Below, piece by piece: positions 37,103-44,298 of a stretch of DNA of 64,000 nt. This DNA comes from Pseudonocardia sp. 73-21. Its GTDB lineage: Bacteria > Actinomycetota > Actinomycetes > Mycobacteriales > Pseudonocardiaceae. The position numbers were made by a program, and so were the translations under genes. The stretch's first letter is position 1, and each line of letters starts with the position of its first letter. The DNA is taken from NCBI RefSeq assembly GCF_001899645.1, contig NZ_MKVV01000060.1, forward strand, positions 1 to 64,000, given 5' to 3'. The notes below the pieces were generated by a model. That model saw only the letters and a list, made by a program, of their open reading frames with translations. It made no database searches and was not told where the DNA came from.

Positions 37103-38180
37103 CCGGACCGCGCTCGTGACAGGTGGAGCGGGCTTCATCGGCTCACGCCTGTCCCGTGACCTGGTGGCCGCGGGTTTCGACGTCGTGGTTGCCGACGTGC
37201 TCCACCCGCAGGTGCACGCCGAGCCGGGATGGCCCGCCGCGCTGGCCCCCGGCGTCCGTCCCTACCCGGTCGACGTCACCAGCCCGACGCAGTGCGACGC
37301 GCTCGTCCGTCTGGTGCGCCCGGACCTCGTTGTGCACCTCGCTGCGGAGACCGGTACCGGCCAGTCGCTCACGGAGGCGAGCCGGCACGCGCTGGTGAAC
37401 GTCGCCGGCACGGCACAGATCCTCGACGCCTTCACCCGCACCGGCCACGTACCGGAACACATCGTCCTCACCTCGAGCCGGGCGGTGTACGGCGAAGGCC
37501 GCTGGGCGACCGCCGCGGGGACGCCGTTCTACGCCGCCACCCGCGGGACCGCGCAGCTCGACGCCCACGAGTGGAACCCCACCGACCGCGACGGCACGCT
37601 CGCCGGAGCGGTGCCGTGCCCGCACCGTGCGGAGGACACCGAGCCCCGGCCGTCGAACGTCTACGCGGCCACCAAGCTCGCCCAGGAGCACCTGCTCGGT
37701 GCGTGGACCAGCGCGATGGGATCCACGTTGTCGATCCTGCGGCTGCAGAACGTCTACGGCCCGGGCCAGTCGCTCAGCAATCCCTACACCGGCATCGTCA
37801 GCCTGTTCGCGACGCGCGGCCTCCGCGGCGAGGCGATCGAGGTCTACGAGGAGGGGGGCATCCTGCGGGACTTCGTGTACATCGACGACGTCGTGCGCGC
37901 GATCATGCTGTGCGTCGACCGGCCCGACACCGGGCTGTTGCTGACCGACATCGGTTCGGGCAACCGGGTCAGCCTGCTGGAGGTCGCCGAGTTCGTCGCC
38001 GAGCGGACGGGATCACCGGCCCCGGTCCTGTCGACCCGGTACCGTCCCGGTGACGTGCGCGCCGCGTCCGCCGACATCGACCACGCGGGCAAGGCCCTCG
38101 GCTACATGCCGGAGGTGGATGTGCGGTCCGGTCTGCAGCTGCTGTTGAACTGGATCCAGGACATCCATGACCGCAACTAG
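37095..38180 (+). CDS. NAD-dependent nucleotide-sugar epimerase/dehydratase (extended SDR)
   Basis: A 361-residue Rossmann-fold enzyme. The NAD motif is VTGGAGFIGSRLSRDL, the catalytic Ser region is LTSSRAVYGEG, and the Tyr-Lys pair is VYAATKLAQEHLLG. Sugar-nucleotide binding motifs (LRLQNVYGPGQSLSNPYTG, FVYIDDVVRAI) place it with UDP-glucose epimerases and dTDP-glucose dehydratases; the exact reaction is unresolved. The GTG follows GAGGAG and overlaps the preceding gene by 8 bases, and its end overlaps the next gene by 14 bases. Confidence 0.85.
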   Translation: MSDRTALVTGGAGFIGSRLSRDLVAAGFDVVVADVLHPQVHAEPGWPAALAPGVRPYPVDVTSPTQCDALVRLVRPDLVVHLAAETGTGQSLTEASRHALVNVAGTAQILDAFTRTGHVPEHIVLTSSRAVYGEGRWATAAGTPFYAATRGTAQLDAHEWNPTDRDGTLAGAVPCPHRAEDTEPRPSNVYAATKLAQEHLLGAWTSAMGSTLSILRLQNVYGPGQSLSNPYTGIVSLFATRGLRGEAIEVYEEGGILRDFVYIDDVVRAIMLCVDRPDTGLLLTDIGSGNRVSLLEVAEFVAERTGSPAPVLSTRYRPGDVRAASADIDHAGKALGYMPEVDVRSGLQLLLNWIQDIHDRN

Positions 38181-40683
38181 CAGGGAATCCCGCGGGGCGG
38201 GCGGGCCCCGGCACGGCGCTCCGGCTCCCGTTCCGCGCCCGCGCGGTCGCCACGCGGCGCCGGTTCCGGTGCCCCGACCTCGTAGGTCGGTCGATCCCGT
38301 CACTCGCCCCATCCCGCGGGTCGCGCCCACGACGGCGATCCCCCACGTGGAGACCGCGACGACGGCGATCCCGTTGGTCGACACCGCCACGACGGCTTTC
38401 CCGGTCGTCGACACGGCCACGACGGCGATCCCCGTGGCCGGGGTCGCCACCGAGGCGATCCCCGCACGGCACACCGCGGCCGAGCCCGTCACCGATCGGT
38501 TCCCGGTCGTCGCGCCACCGGCTCCGTCTCTCTCTACCCGGGCCGACGTCGTGGTGCTCGCCGTCGCCTCCGGGGTGGCCGTCGCCGCACCCGCCCTGGC
38601 GTCGGCCTCGGTGTCCCTACCCGGCCGGCCCGTACTCGCGGTGCTCTTCATGCTGGTCGTTCCCGGAGTGCCGGTCGCCTTGTTCCTGCGACTGCCCGAC
38701 CGGCTCCTGTCCGCGAACATCGCCCTCGGCGTAAGCCTGGGCGCGAACCTGCTCGTCGCCACCGCGGTGCTGCAGGCCGGGTGGTGGCACCCGGTCCCGG
38801 CGTCGTGGGCGCTGACGGCCGTCGCGCTCGCCTTCGCCGTCGCGGTGGGCCGCCGCATGCTCGCCACGGGAGTCGCACCGGCCGTCCGGCCGGCGGCCGA
38901 GCCGTCCCGTGTCCGCTTCCGCCTGGTCACGTCGTTCGTGCTGGTCGTGGCCATGACCGTGTGGGCCATCGGCGTCCACGAGACCGACCTGAACGCGGCC
39001 GGCCTGCTCGGGGTGGCCACGGCCGTCGGCTGGAAGTACGTGGTCGCGCTGGCGATGCTGATGTCGGTGGCCGCGGCGGCGCTGCTCCGCAGGCAGCTGG
39101 ACGCCGCGGTGCTGGCCGCGTGCACGGTCCTGGTGACGCTCGCCCTGTACGGCTTCGTCAACATCGCCGACGGCCAGGCGAGCGTGGCCACGGGGTGGCT
39201 GCACGTCGGGTTCATCCACTACATCACCGACTACGGCCACGTCCTCGCGTCCTACGACGCACGGTTCAGCTGGCCCGGCTTCTTCGCGGCGGGTGCTCAG
39301 CTGGTGGCGCTCGCCGGGGTGCCGGACGCGCGTCCGTTCCTCCTGCTCTCCCCGGTCGTGTTCAACCTGCTGAGCCTGCTGGCCGTGTTCCTCATCGGGC
39401 GGTCGGTGACATCGAGCCCGCGCTGCGCGTGGCTCACGGTCTTCGTCGTCCTGTGTACGAACTGGTATCAGCAGGACTACTTCTCTCCGCAGGCCGTCTG
39501 TTACGTCCTGTACCTCGTGGTCGTCGCGACGCTCCTGTGGTCCTCCACCCAGTGCCCGACGTCCGCTGTCGGAGCCCGTGGCGTAGGCCGCGCGCTCGAG
39601 ATCGCGCGACGGGTGCCCGCCCGGCCGCCCGGCGTCACGAGCGGGGCGAGCCTCGGTACGGGGGCCACGCTGCTCGTCATGGGTGCGGCCACCGTGGTGA
39701 GCCACCAGCTGACCCCGGTGGCGGTGATCATCGCGTTGGTGACGTTCGTGGTGTGCGGGGCCACCCGCTACCGATCGTTGTGGATCATGATCGTCCTGCT
39801 GATGGTCGCCTGGTACAGCTACGGGGCCACCGACTTCATCTTCGGGCACCTCGGAGAGGTGATCGGTGATGTCGGGCAGGTGCAGAACACGATCAGCAGC
39901 GCCGTCACGGACCGGCTGACGGGCAACCCCGTCTACCTCTACGCCCAGCAGACGAGGATCGGCTGGTCGGGTGCGTTGTTCGGCGTCGCGCTCATCGGTG
40001 CCTGGTTCGTCCGGCGGCGGCGGGACGCGGTACTCGTCGTGGGGCTCGCGGTGGGGCCGTTCACGCTCATGCTGCTCCAGAGCTACGGCGGCGAGGTCCT
40101 GATCCGGTGCTTCCTCTACGCCGCGCCGTTCCTCGCGACTCTGGCGGTGGTGGGCGCACGCGGCGTCGTCCACGCGGTGCGGGAGCGGACCGGACGCCGG
40201 CGGGCCGGAGACCGCACGGCGTCGCGTCCCGTGGTGGGCGTACCCGTGATCGCGTTGACCGCTGTAGCGCTGACGGTGATGTCGCTCGCGCTGACGTTCA
40301 CGCGCGGCCTCAACGTGTCGTTCGAGCGCAACCCGGGCGGGCTGCTGGCGGGCTCGGACTTCCTCCTCGACCGGATCCCGACCGGGGCTGCGGTGGGGAC
40401 GCTGCGCTTCCCGGGCATCCTCCCGTACCGGCGGCTGGGCGACTACTCGGCGCTGTCGCTGGAGGAGCGGTTCTGCGGGGTGCCGGAGGTCGAGTGCGCG
40501 ATCAAGGACCGGCCCGAGTTCATCCTCGTCACGACGACGCAGGACCGGATCGGTGAGCTGCAGTCGGCTCTGCCGAGGGGCTGGACCATCACCATCGCCG
40601 ACGAACTGATCGCGAGGGGCCTCTACACGAAGGTCTTCGTGAACCGCGACGTCGAGATCCTCAAGATCACGGGCGAGAGGTAG
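38167..40683 (+). CDS. large polytopic membrane protein with decapeptide-repeat N terminus
   Basis: An 838-residue protein. About 130 N-terminal residues are cytoplasmic, with Arg/Pro-rich segments and five tandem TTAIP-type decapeptides (residues 55-104). Then come roughly 14 membrane helices and a short soluble C-terminal domain. A central stretch, NWYQQDYFSPQAVCYVLYL, recalls a family of large membrane proteins from polysaccharide clusters, probably GT-C-like or polymerase-like; I cannot assign a reaction. It overlaps the epimerase gene by 14 bases and is followed 3 bases later by a small membrane protein gene. Confidence 0.75.
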   Translation: MTATSRESRGAGGPRHGAPAPVPRPRGRHAAPVPVPRPRRSVDPVTRPIPRVAPTTAIPHVETATTAIPLVDTATTAFPVVDTATTAIPVAGVATEAIPARHTAAEPVTDRFPVVAPPAPSLSTRADVVVLAVASGVAVAAPALASASVSLPGRPVLAVLFMLVVPGVPVALFLRLPDRLLSANIALGVSLGANLLVATAVLQAGWWHPVPASWALTAVALAFAVAVGRRMLATGVAPAVRPAAEPSRVRFRLVTSFVLVVAMTVWAIGVHETDLNAAGLLGVATAVGWKYVVALAMLMSVAAAALLRRQLDAAVLAACTVLVTLALYGFVNIADGQASVATGWLHVGFIHYITDYGHVLASYDARFSWPGFFAAGAQLVALAGVPDARPFLLLSPVVFNLLSLLAVFLIGRSVTSSPRCAWLTVFVVLCTNWYQQDYFSPQAVCYVLYLVVVATLLWSSTQCPTSAVGARGVGRALEIARRVPARPPGVTSGASLGTGATLLVMGAATVVSHQLTPVAVIIALVTFVVCGATRYRSLWIMIVLLMVAWYSYGATDFIFGHLGEVIGDVGQVQNTISSAVTDRLTGNPVYLYAQQTRIGWSGALFGVALIGAWFVRRRRDAVLVVGLAVGPFTLMLLQSYGGEVLIRCFLYAAPFLATLAVVGARGVVHAVRERTGRRRAGDRTASRPVVGVPVIALTAVALTVMSLALTFTRGLNVSFERNPGGLLAGSDFLLDRIPTGAAVGTLRFPGILPYRRLGDYSALSLEERFCGVPEVECAIKDRPEFILVTTTQDRIGELQSALPRGWTITIADELIARGLYTKVFVNRDVEILKITGER
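38329..38478 (+). repeat. five tandem 30-base in-frame repeats (TTAIP decapeptides)
   Basis: The repeats encode TTAIPHVETA, TTAIPLVDTA, TTAFPVVDTA, TTAIPVAGVA and TEAIPARHTA. They lie in the cytoplasmic N terminus of the membrane protein. Thr followed by hydrophobic-Pro is reminiscent of phosphothreonine/FHA-type interaction motifs in actinobacteria, which is speculation. Confidence 0.85.
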
Positions 40684-40685
40684 GC

Positions 40686-40901
40686 ATGCTGGAGTTCCTC
40701 GTGGGGTGGCTGGGCCTCGCGGTGCTGAGCGTCGCGTGTGTAGCGGCGGGAGCAGCCGACGTGACCAGGGAACGTGTGCACGACGAGGCGGGCCGCCCCC
40801 GTGGCTCGAGGCGGACGCTGCGGGCGGTGACGATGGCGACGGCCGTGCTGGGCCTTGCCGGGCTCATCCTGACGGTGCTGCGACTCGCGGCGTTCGCATG
40901 A
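40686..40901 (+). CDS. small two-helix membrane protein
   Basis: A 71-residue hypothetical protein. A helix at residues 5-25 and another at about 47-68 flank a charged loop (TRERVHDEAGRPRGSRRT). The ATG lies 3 bases after the stop of the large membrane protein, so it is probably cotranscribed and may be its partner. Its 3' end overlaps the convergent GH16 gene by 38 bases. I do not recognise the family. Confidence 0.55.
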   Translation: MLEFLVGWLGLAVLSVACVAAGAADVTRERVHDEAGRPRGSRRTLRAVTMATAVLGLAGLILTVLRLAAFA

Positions 40902-41679
40902 CCCCCGGAGGGGGATCGGGGGCGTAGACGGCCACCCAATCGACCTCCAGGCGGGTCGTGTCGGGTGTGCCGGCGACGGGGCACACGACCTGGTCCTTGC
41001 GGCAGCCGTCGCCCTGGGCCTGGATCGCCATCCACATCGGGATCGACGGCACCCCCGCGTCCTCGACGGTGGTCCAGACCCTCCCGTCGAGCGTGTAGGA
41101 TACCTGGCCGGGCATCCACTCGACCCCCACCGTGTGCCACGTGCTGAAGTCACCGGGCACCTCGCGCTGGATCTGTGAGTTCTCGGCGCTGTAGTGCAAG
41201 GTGGCGGTGGCGGCGTCGCGGATCCCCCCGCCGTCCTCGGCGAAGTCGATTTCCGGCGGCCAAACGGGTTCCTCGGGCCACAGCAGGATCGCGTAGGTGA
41301 TGTCGTCGCTGCGGTCCACCCGGAACCGCACCAGCCACTTCCCGTAGGTCTGGGCCACCTTGTAGTTCGAGATCCCGCCGGTGGTCCACAGATCGCCGGC
41401 CCGGGTGCCTTCGAGAACGAGTCTGCCGTCGGCCACCACGACCTGGTCCAGAGCCCATTTCGTGCGCGGATCGTCTCCTGGGCTCCCCTCGTACGGCCCC
41501 CATTCCTGGCGGAGCGCAGGCCCGGTGAAGTCGTCGACGAAGATCTGCTTCCAACCGGGCAACGTCGCGGGGGGCGGAGCCTCCCCGGACGGGTAGGGGG
41601 AGTCCGACGCGACGAGTAACGCCACCGCGACCGCCGGTACGGCGGCGATCGCAAGGACCCGCCGTACGGAACGGTTCAC
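40864..41679 (-). CDS. GH16 family beta-glucanase-like glycoside hydrolase
   Basis: A 271-residue secreted protein with an N-terminal signal or anchor helix (residues 8-25). The GH16 catalytic motif EXDXXE is EIDFAE, with nucleophile Glu143, Asp145 and acid/base Glu148. A beta-sandwich is implied by strands such as TWHTVGVEWMPGQVSYTLDG. The family includes 1,3- and 1,3-1,4-beta-glucanases and others. The position next to glycan assembly genes and between two GH6 enzymes suggests trimming of the organism's own polysaccharide. Confidence 0.85.
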   Translation of the reverse strand: MNRSVRRVLAIAAVPAVAVALLVASDSPYPSGEAPPPATLPGWKQIFVDDFTGPALRQEWGPYEGSPGDDPRTKWALDQVVVADGRLVLEGTRAGDLWTTGGISNYKVAQTYGKWLVRFRVDRSDDITYAILLWPEEPVWPPEIDFAEDGGGIRDAATATLHYSAENSQIQREVPGDFSTWHTVGVEWMPGQVSYTLDGRVWTTVEDAGVPSIPMWMAIQAQGDGCRKDQVVCPVAGTPDTTRLEVDWVAVYAPDPPPGVMRTPRVAAPSG

Positions 41680-41765
41680 GGGGAGACCCTACGGGGTGGA
41701 AAGACAGGGATCTGTGGCCGTCTCGCAAGCGTCGCGCGGCCGGATCGGCTGGGAGACTCGACGGC

Positions 41766-42716
41766 GTGTCCCGCCTCCTGGTCGCTGCCCTCGCACTGGC
41801 GTTGATCGCCGGCTGCTCGGCCGCGCCCACGAGCGTGCTGTCGCAGACCGACCTGTTCGTCGACCCCACCTCCCCGGCCGCGACGCAGGCCGCCGAGTGG
41901 CAGGCGGCCGGCCGCACCGCCGACGCGGAGAAGATGCGGGTGATCGCCGCCCAGCCCATCGCGCAGTGGCTGACCTCGCCCACCGGTCAGCAGGCCCCGG
42001 TGGTGGCCGAACAGGTGCGGCGGGCGCGCGCGGCCGGTAGGACGCCCTTCTTCGTGGCCTACCACGTGCCGTTCCGCGACTGCGGCAGCTTCTCCGGCGG
42101 GGGCGCCACCTCGTCGGACGACTACCGCGCCTGGATCCGCGAGGTGGCCGGCGCCCTGGACGGCGGCCCGGCCCTGGTCGTCCTCGAACCGGACGCCGTC
42201 GCGCACGAGGTGACCGGGTGCGGGCGCTCCGCCGACCGCTCCGCCCTGCTCGCCGACGCCATCGGGGTCCTCGACGGTGCCGGCGCCAAGGTCTACCTCG
42301 ACGCCGGCAACCCCGGCTTCGTCACCGACCCCGCCCGGATCGCCGACGCCCTGCGCCGCAGCGGGGTGGAGAGGGCGGCCGGCTTCTCGTTGAACGTCGC
42401 CAACTTCTGGCCGACGCCCGACGTCGTCGCGTACGGGAAGGCCGTGTCCGCGGCGCTGGGCGGCGCGCACTTCGTGGTGGACACCAGTCGCAACGGCAAC
42501 GGCCGCCCTGACGGCGAGACGGTGGACGGCGGACCGGCCTTCTGCAACCCCCCGGGCCGGAAGCTGGGCCAGGCCCCGACCCAGTCGACGGGCGAGCCGC
42601 TCGTCGACGCGTACCTGTGGGTGAAGCGGGTCGGGGAGTCGGACGGCTCGTGCCGCCCCGGCGAGCCGGCGGCGGGGCAGTGGTGGCCGGACTACGCCCT
42701 GAGATTGGCCGGGTAG
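41766..42716 (+). CDS. GH6 family beta-1,4-glucanase lipoprotein
   Basis: A 316-residue enzyme with a lipoprotein signal (lipobox LIAGC, Cys at residue 17). GH6 motifs include PFRDCGSFSGGG, VVLEPDAVAHE, YLDAGNPGFV, NVANFWPTPDVV, FVVDTSRNGNGRPDG and CNPPGRKLG. It is a close paralog of the GH6 enzyme at 31764 but is anchored by lipid rather than a helix. It is divergent from the GH16 gene, 86 bases away. It should act at the outer face of the membrane on a beta-1,4-glucan. Confidence 0.9.
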   Translation: MSRLLVAALALALIAGCSAAPTSVLSQTDLFVDPTSPAATQAAEWQAAGRTADAEKMRVIAAQPIAQWLTSPTGQQAPVVAEQVRRARAAGRTPFFVAYHVPFRDCGSFSGGGATSSDDYRAWIREVAGALDGGPALVVLEPDAVAHEVTGCGRSADRSALLADAIGVLDGAGAKVYLDAGNPGFVTDPARIADALRRSGVERAAGFSLNVANFWPTPDVVAYGKAVSAALGGAHFVVDTSRNGNGRPDGETVDGGPAFCNPPGRKLGQAPTQSTGEPLVDAYLWVKRVGESDGSCRPGEPAAGQWWPDYALRLAG

Positions 42717-42975
42717 AGCGCAACAGCGCTGTGTGACCGCCATTTCCGATATGTGGAGGAATTGCGACATACAGGACGAGTCATGGTGTGCCGACTGGGC
42801 CGCCAGGGTTGGGTGCTCGCGACTGTGATTACGTACCGCGACGGGTCTCCTCGTCTGCGTAACAGTTTCCGGGCCTGCATCGAATGGTGGATGTCGGTCC
42901 TGGAACACTCGCTTCCCCGTCCCCAGCAGGCCGAGTGTCGACGTTGACGTGCCTTTCCGTCCCCTGGAGGTGTTC
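42717..42975 (+). other. leader region of the salicylate operon with a possible small ORF
   Basis: This 259-base stretch is less GC-rich than its surroundings. It contains a small frame, ATG 42783 to stop 42947 (54 codons), preceded by AGGACGAG and containing three Trp codons, two of them adjacent. It might be a leader peptide or chance. I see no iron box by eye. The salicylate synthase ribosome binding site GGAGG is at 42966-42970. Confidence 0.3.
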
Positions 42976-44298
42976 TTGATCAGCAATTACCATGTCGTCA
43001 CGCAGGTCCTCGCACTGGATCCTGCACGTGCGGTGCGTCAATTGATTTCGTCCGGTTTGTTCGGCCATCACGTGATGTACGAACGGGGTGGCCGCTACCA
43101 TCTCGCCGGGCTGGCGCAGGGCGAGATCGTGGTCGACGCCCGGCGGGTGCGGTCCACCCGCACCGCCGACGGGTCGTGCGCGGAGACGAGCTGGTCCTGC
43201 ACCCCGTGGGCCGGGATCACGGCGGCGATCGAGCGCGTCGGGGTCGAGGGTGCGCGGGTCTACGGGTTCGCCTGCTTCGACCTGGCCGCGCAGATCGGCA
43301 CCGGCGCACCGCCCGCCGACGGGGACGAGACCCTCGCCCACATGATCGTTCCGGGCCTCGAGGTCGAGCTCGGCGCGGGGCGTGCCGTGGTGCGCGCGGT
43401 GGAGCCCGCGCTCCTGGACGCGGTGGCCCGCGTGCTCGCCGCACCCGACACCCTCGCCGACCCGGTGGCCTCGCCCGTCGACGTGCGCGTCGGCAGCGAC
43501 CGGTACCGGGAGGGCGTGGAGTCGGCGGTCGGCGACATCGCCGGCGGCCGGATGCAGAAGGTGATCCTCTCGCGCTCGGTGGTCGTCGACTTCCCCGTCG
43601 ACATCGCCGCCACCTACGAGCTGGGTCGCTCCCGCAACACCCCCACCCGCTCGTTCCTGCTGGACCTGGGCGGCTGGGTCGCGGCCGGCTTCAGCCCGGA
43701 GAGCCTGGTGGAGGTGAGCGCGGACGGCGCGGTGTCGACGCAGCCGCTCGCGGGTACCCGCGCGTTCACCGGCGACGCGGCGCTCGATGCGAAGCTGTGC
43801 GCGGAGCTGGTGTCGGACCCGAAGGAGATCTTCGAGCACGCCACGTCGGTGAAGCTCGCCGTGGACGAGGTCACCGAGATCGCCACCGAGGGCTCGACGC
43901 GGATCACCGAGTTCCTGGCCGTCAAGCAGCGCGGCAGCGTGCAGCACCTCGGCTCCCGCGTGATGGGCGACCTGCAGGACGGCAGGACGGTCTGGGACGC
44001 GCTCGGCGCGGTGTTCCCCGCCGTGACGGCGTCGGGGATCCCGAAACGCCCCGCCTACGACGTGATCAGCGAGCTGGAGGACGGCGCGCGCGGCCTCTAC
44101 GCCGGCACCGTGTTCATGCTCGACACCGACGGCGCGCTGGACGCGGCGCTGGTGCTGCGCGCGATCTACCAGCGCGACGGGCGCACCTGGCTGCGGGCGG
44201 GCGCGGGCATCGTCGGGGCGTCGCGGCCCGACCGCGAGTACGAGGAGACCTGCGAGAAGCTCACCAGCGTCGCGCCGTACGTGGTGCGTGCCTCGTGA
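42976..44298 (+). CDS. salicylate synthase (MbtI/Irp9-like)
   Basis: A 440-residue chorismate-utilising enzyme that converts chorismate through isochorismate to salicylate and pyruvate. Diagnostic motifs are MQKVILSRSVVVDFPVDIA, the stretch SFLLDLGGWVAAGFSPE, QPLAGTRAFTG, DPKEIFEHA, GSVQHLGSRVMG and FPAVTASGIPKRPAYD, and the C-terminal LRAGAGIVGASRPDREYEE. These fit the salicylate synthase subfamily better than plain isochorismate synthase. TTG at 42976 is chosen because GGAGG lies 5 bases before it; GTG at 42949 has no such site. The stop overlaps the NRPS start by 4 bases. Confidence 0.9.
   Translation: MISNYHVVTQVLALDPARAVRQLISSGLFGHHVMYERGGRYHLAGLAQGEIVVDARRVRSTRTADGSCAETSWSCTPWAGITAAIERVGVEGARVYGFACFDLAAQIGTGAPPADGDETLAHMIVPGLEVELGAGRAVVRAVEPALLDAVARVLAAPDTLADPVASPVDVRVGSDRYREGVESAVGDIAGGRMQKVILSRSVVVDFPVDIAATYELGRSRNTPTRSFLLDLGGWVAAGFSPESLVEVSADGAVSTQPLAGTRAFTGDAALDAKLCAELVSDPKEIFEHATSVKLAVDEVTEIATEGSTRITEFLAVKQRGSVQHLGSRVMGDLQDGRTVWDALGAVFPAVTASGIPKRPAYDVISELEDGARGLYAGTVFMLDTDGALDAALVLRAIYQRDGRTWLRAGAGIVGASRPDREYEETCEKLTSVAPYVVRAS

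Noticed and set aside
42717..42975. Iron-responsive (IdeR/DmdR) box upstream of salicylate synthase
   Set aside because: I looked for the TTAGGTTAGGCTAACCTAA-like palindrome and saw none, so siderophore-type regulation is not supported.
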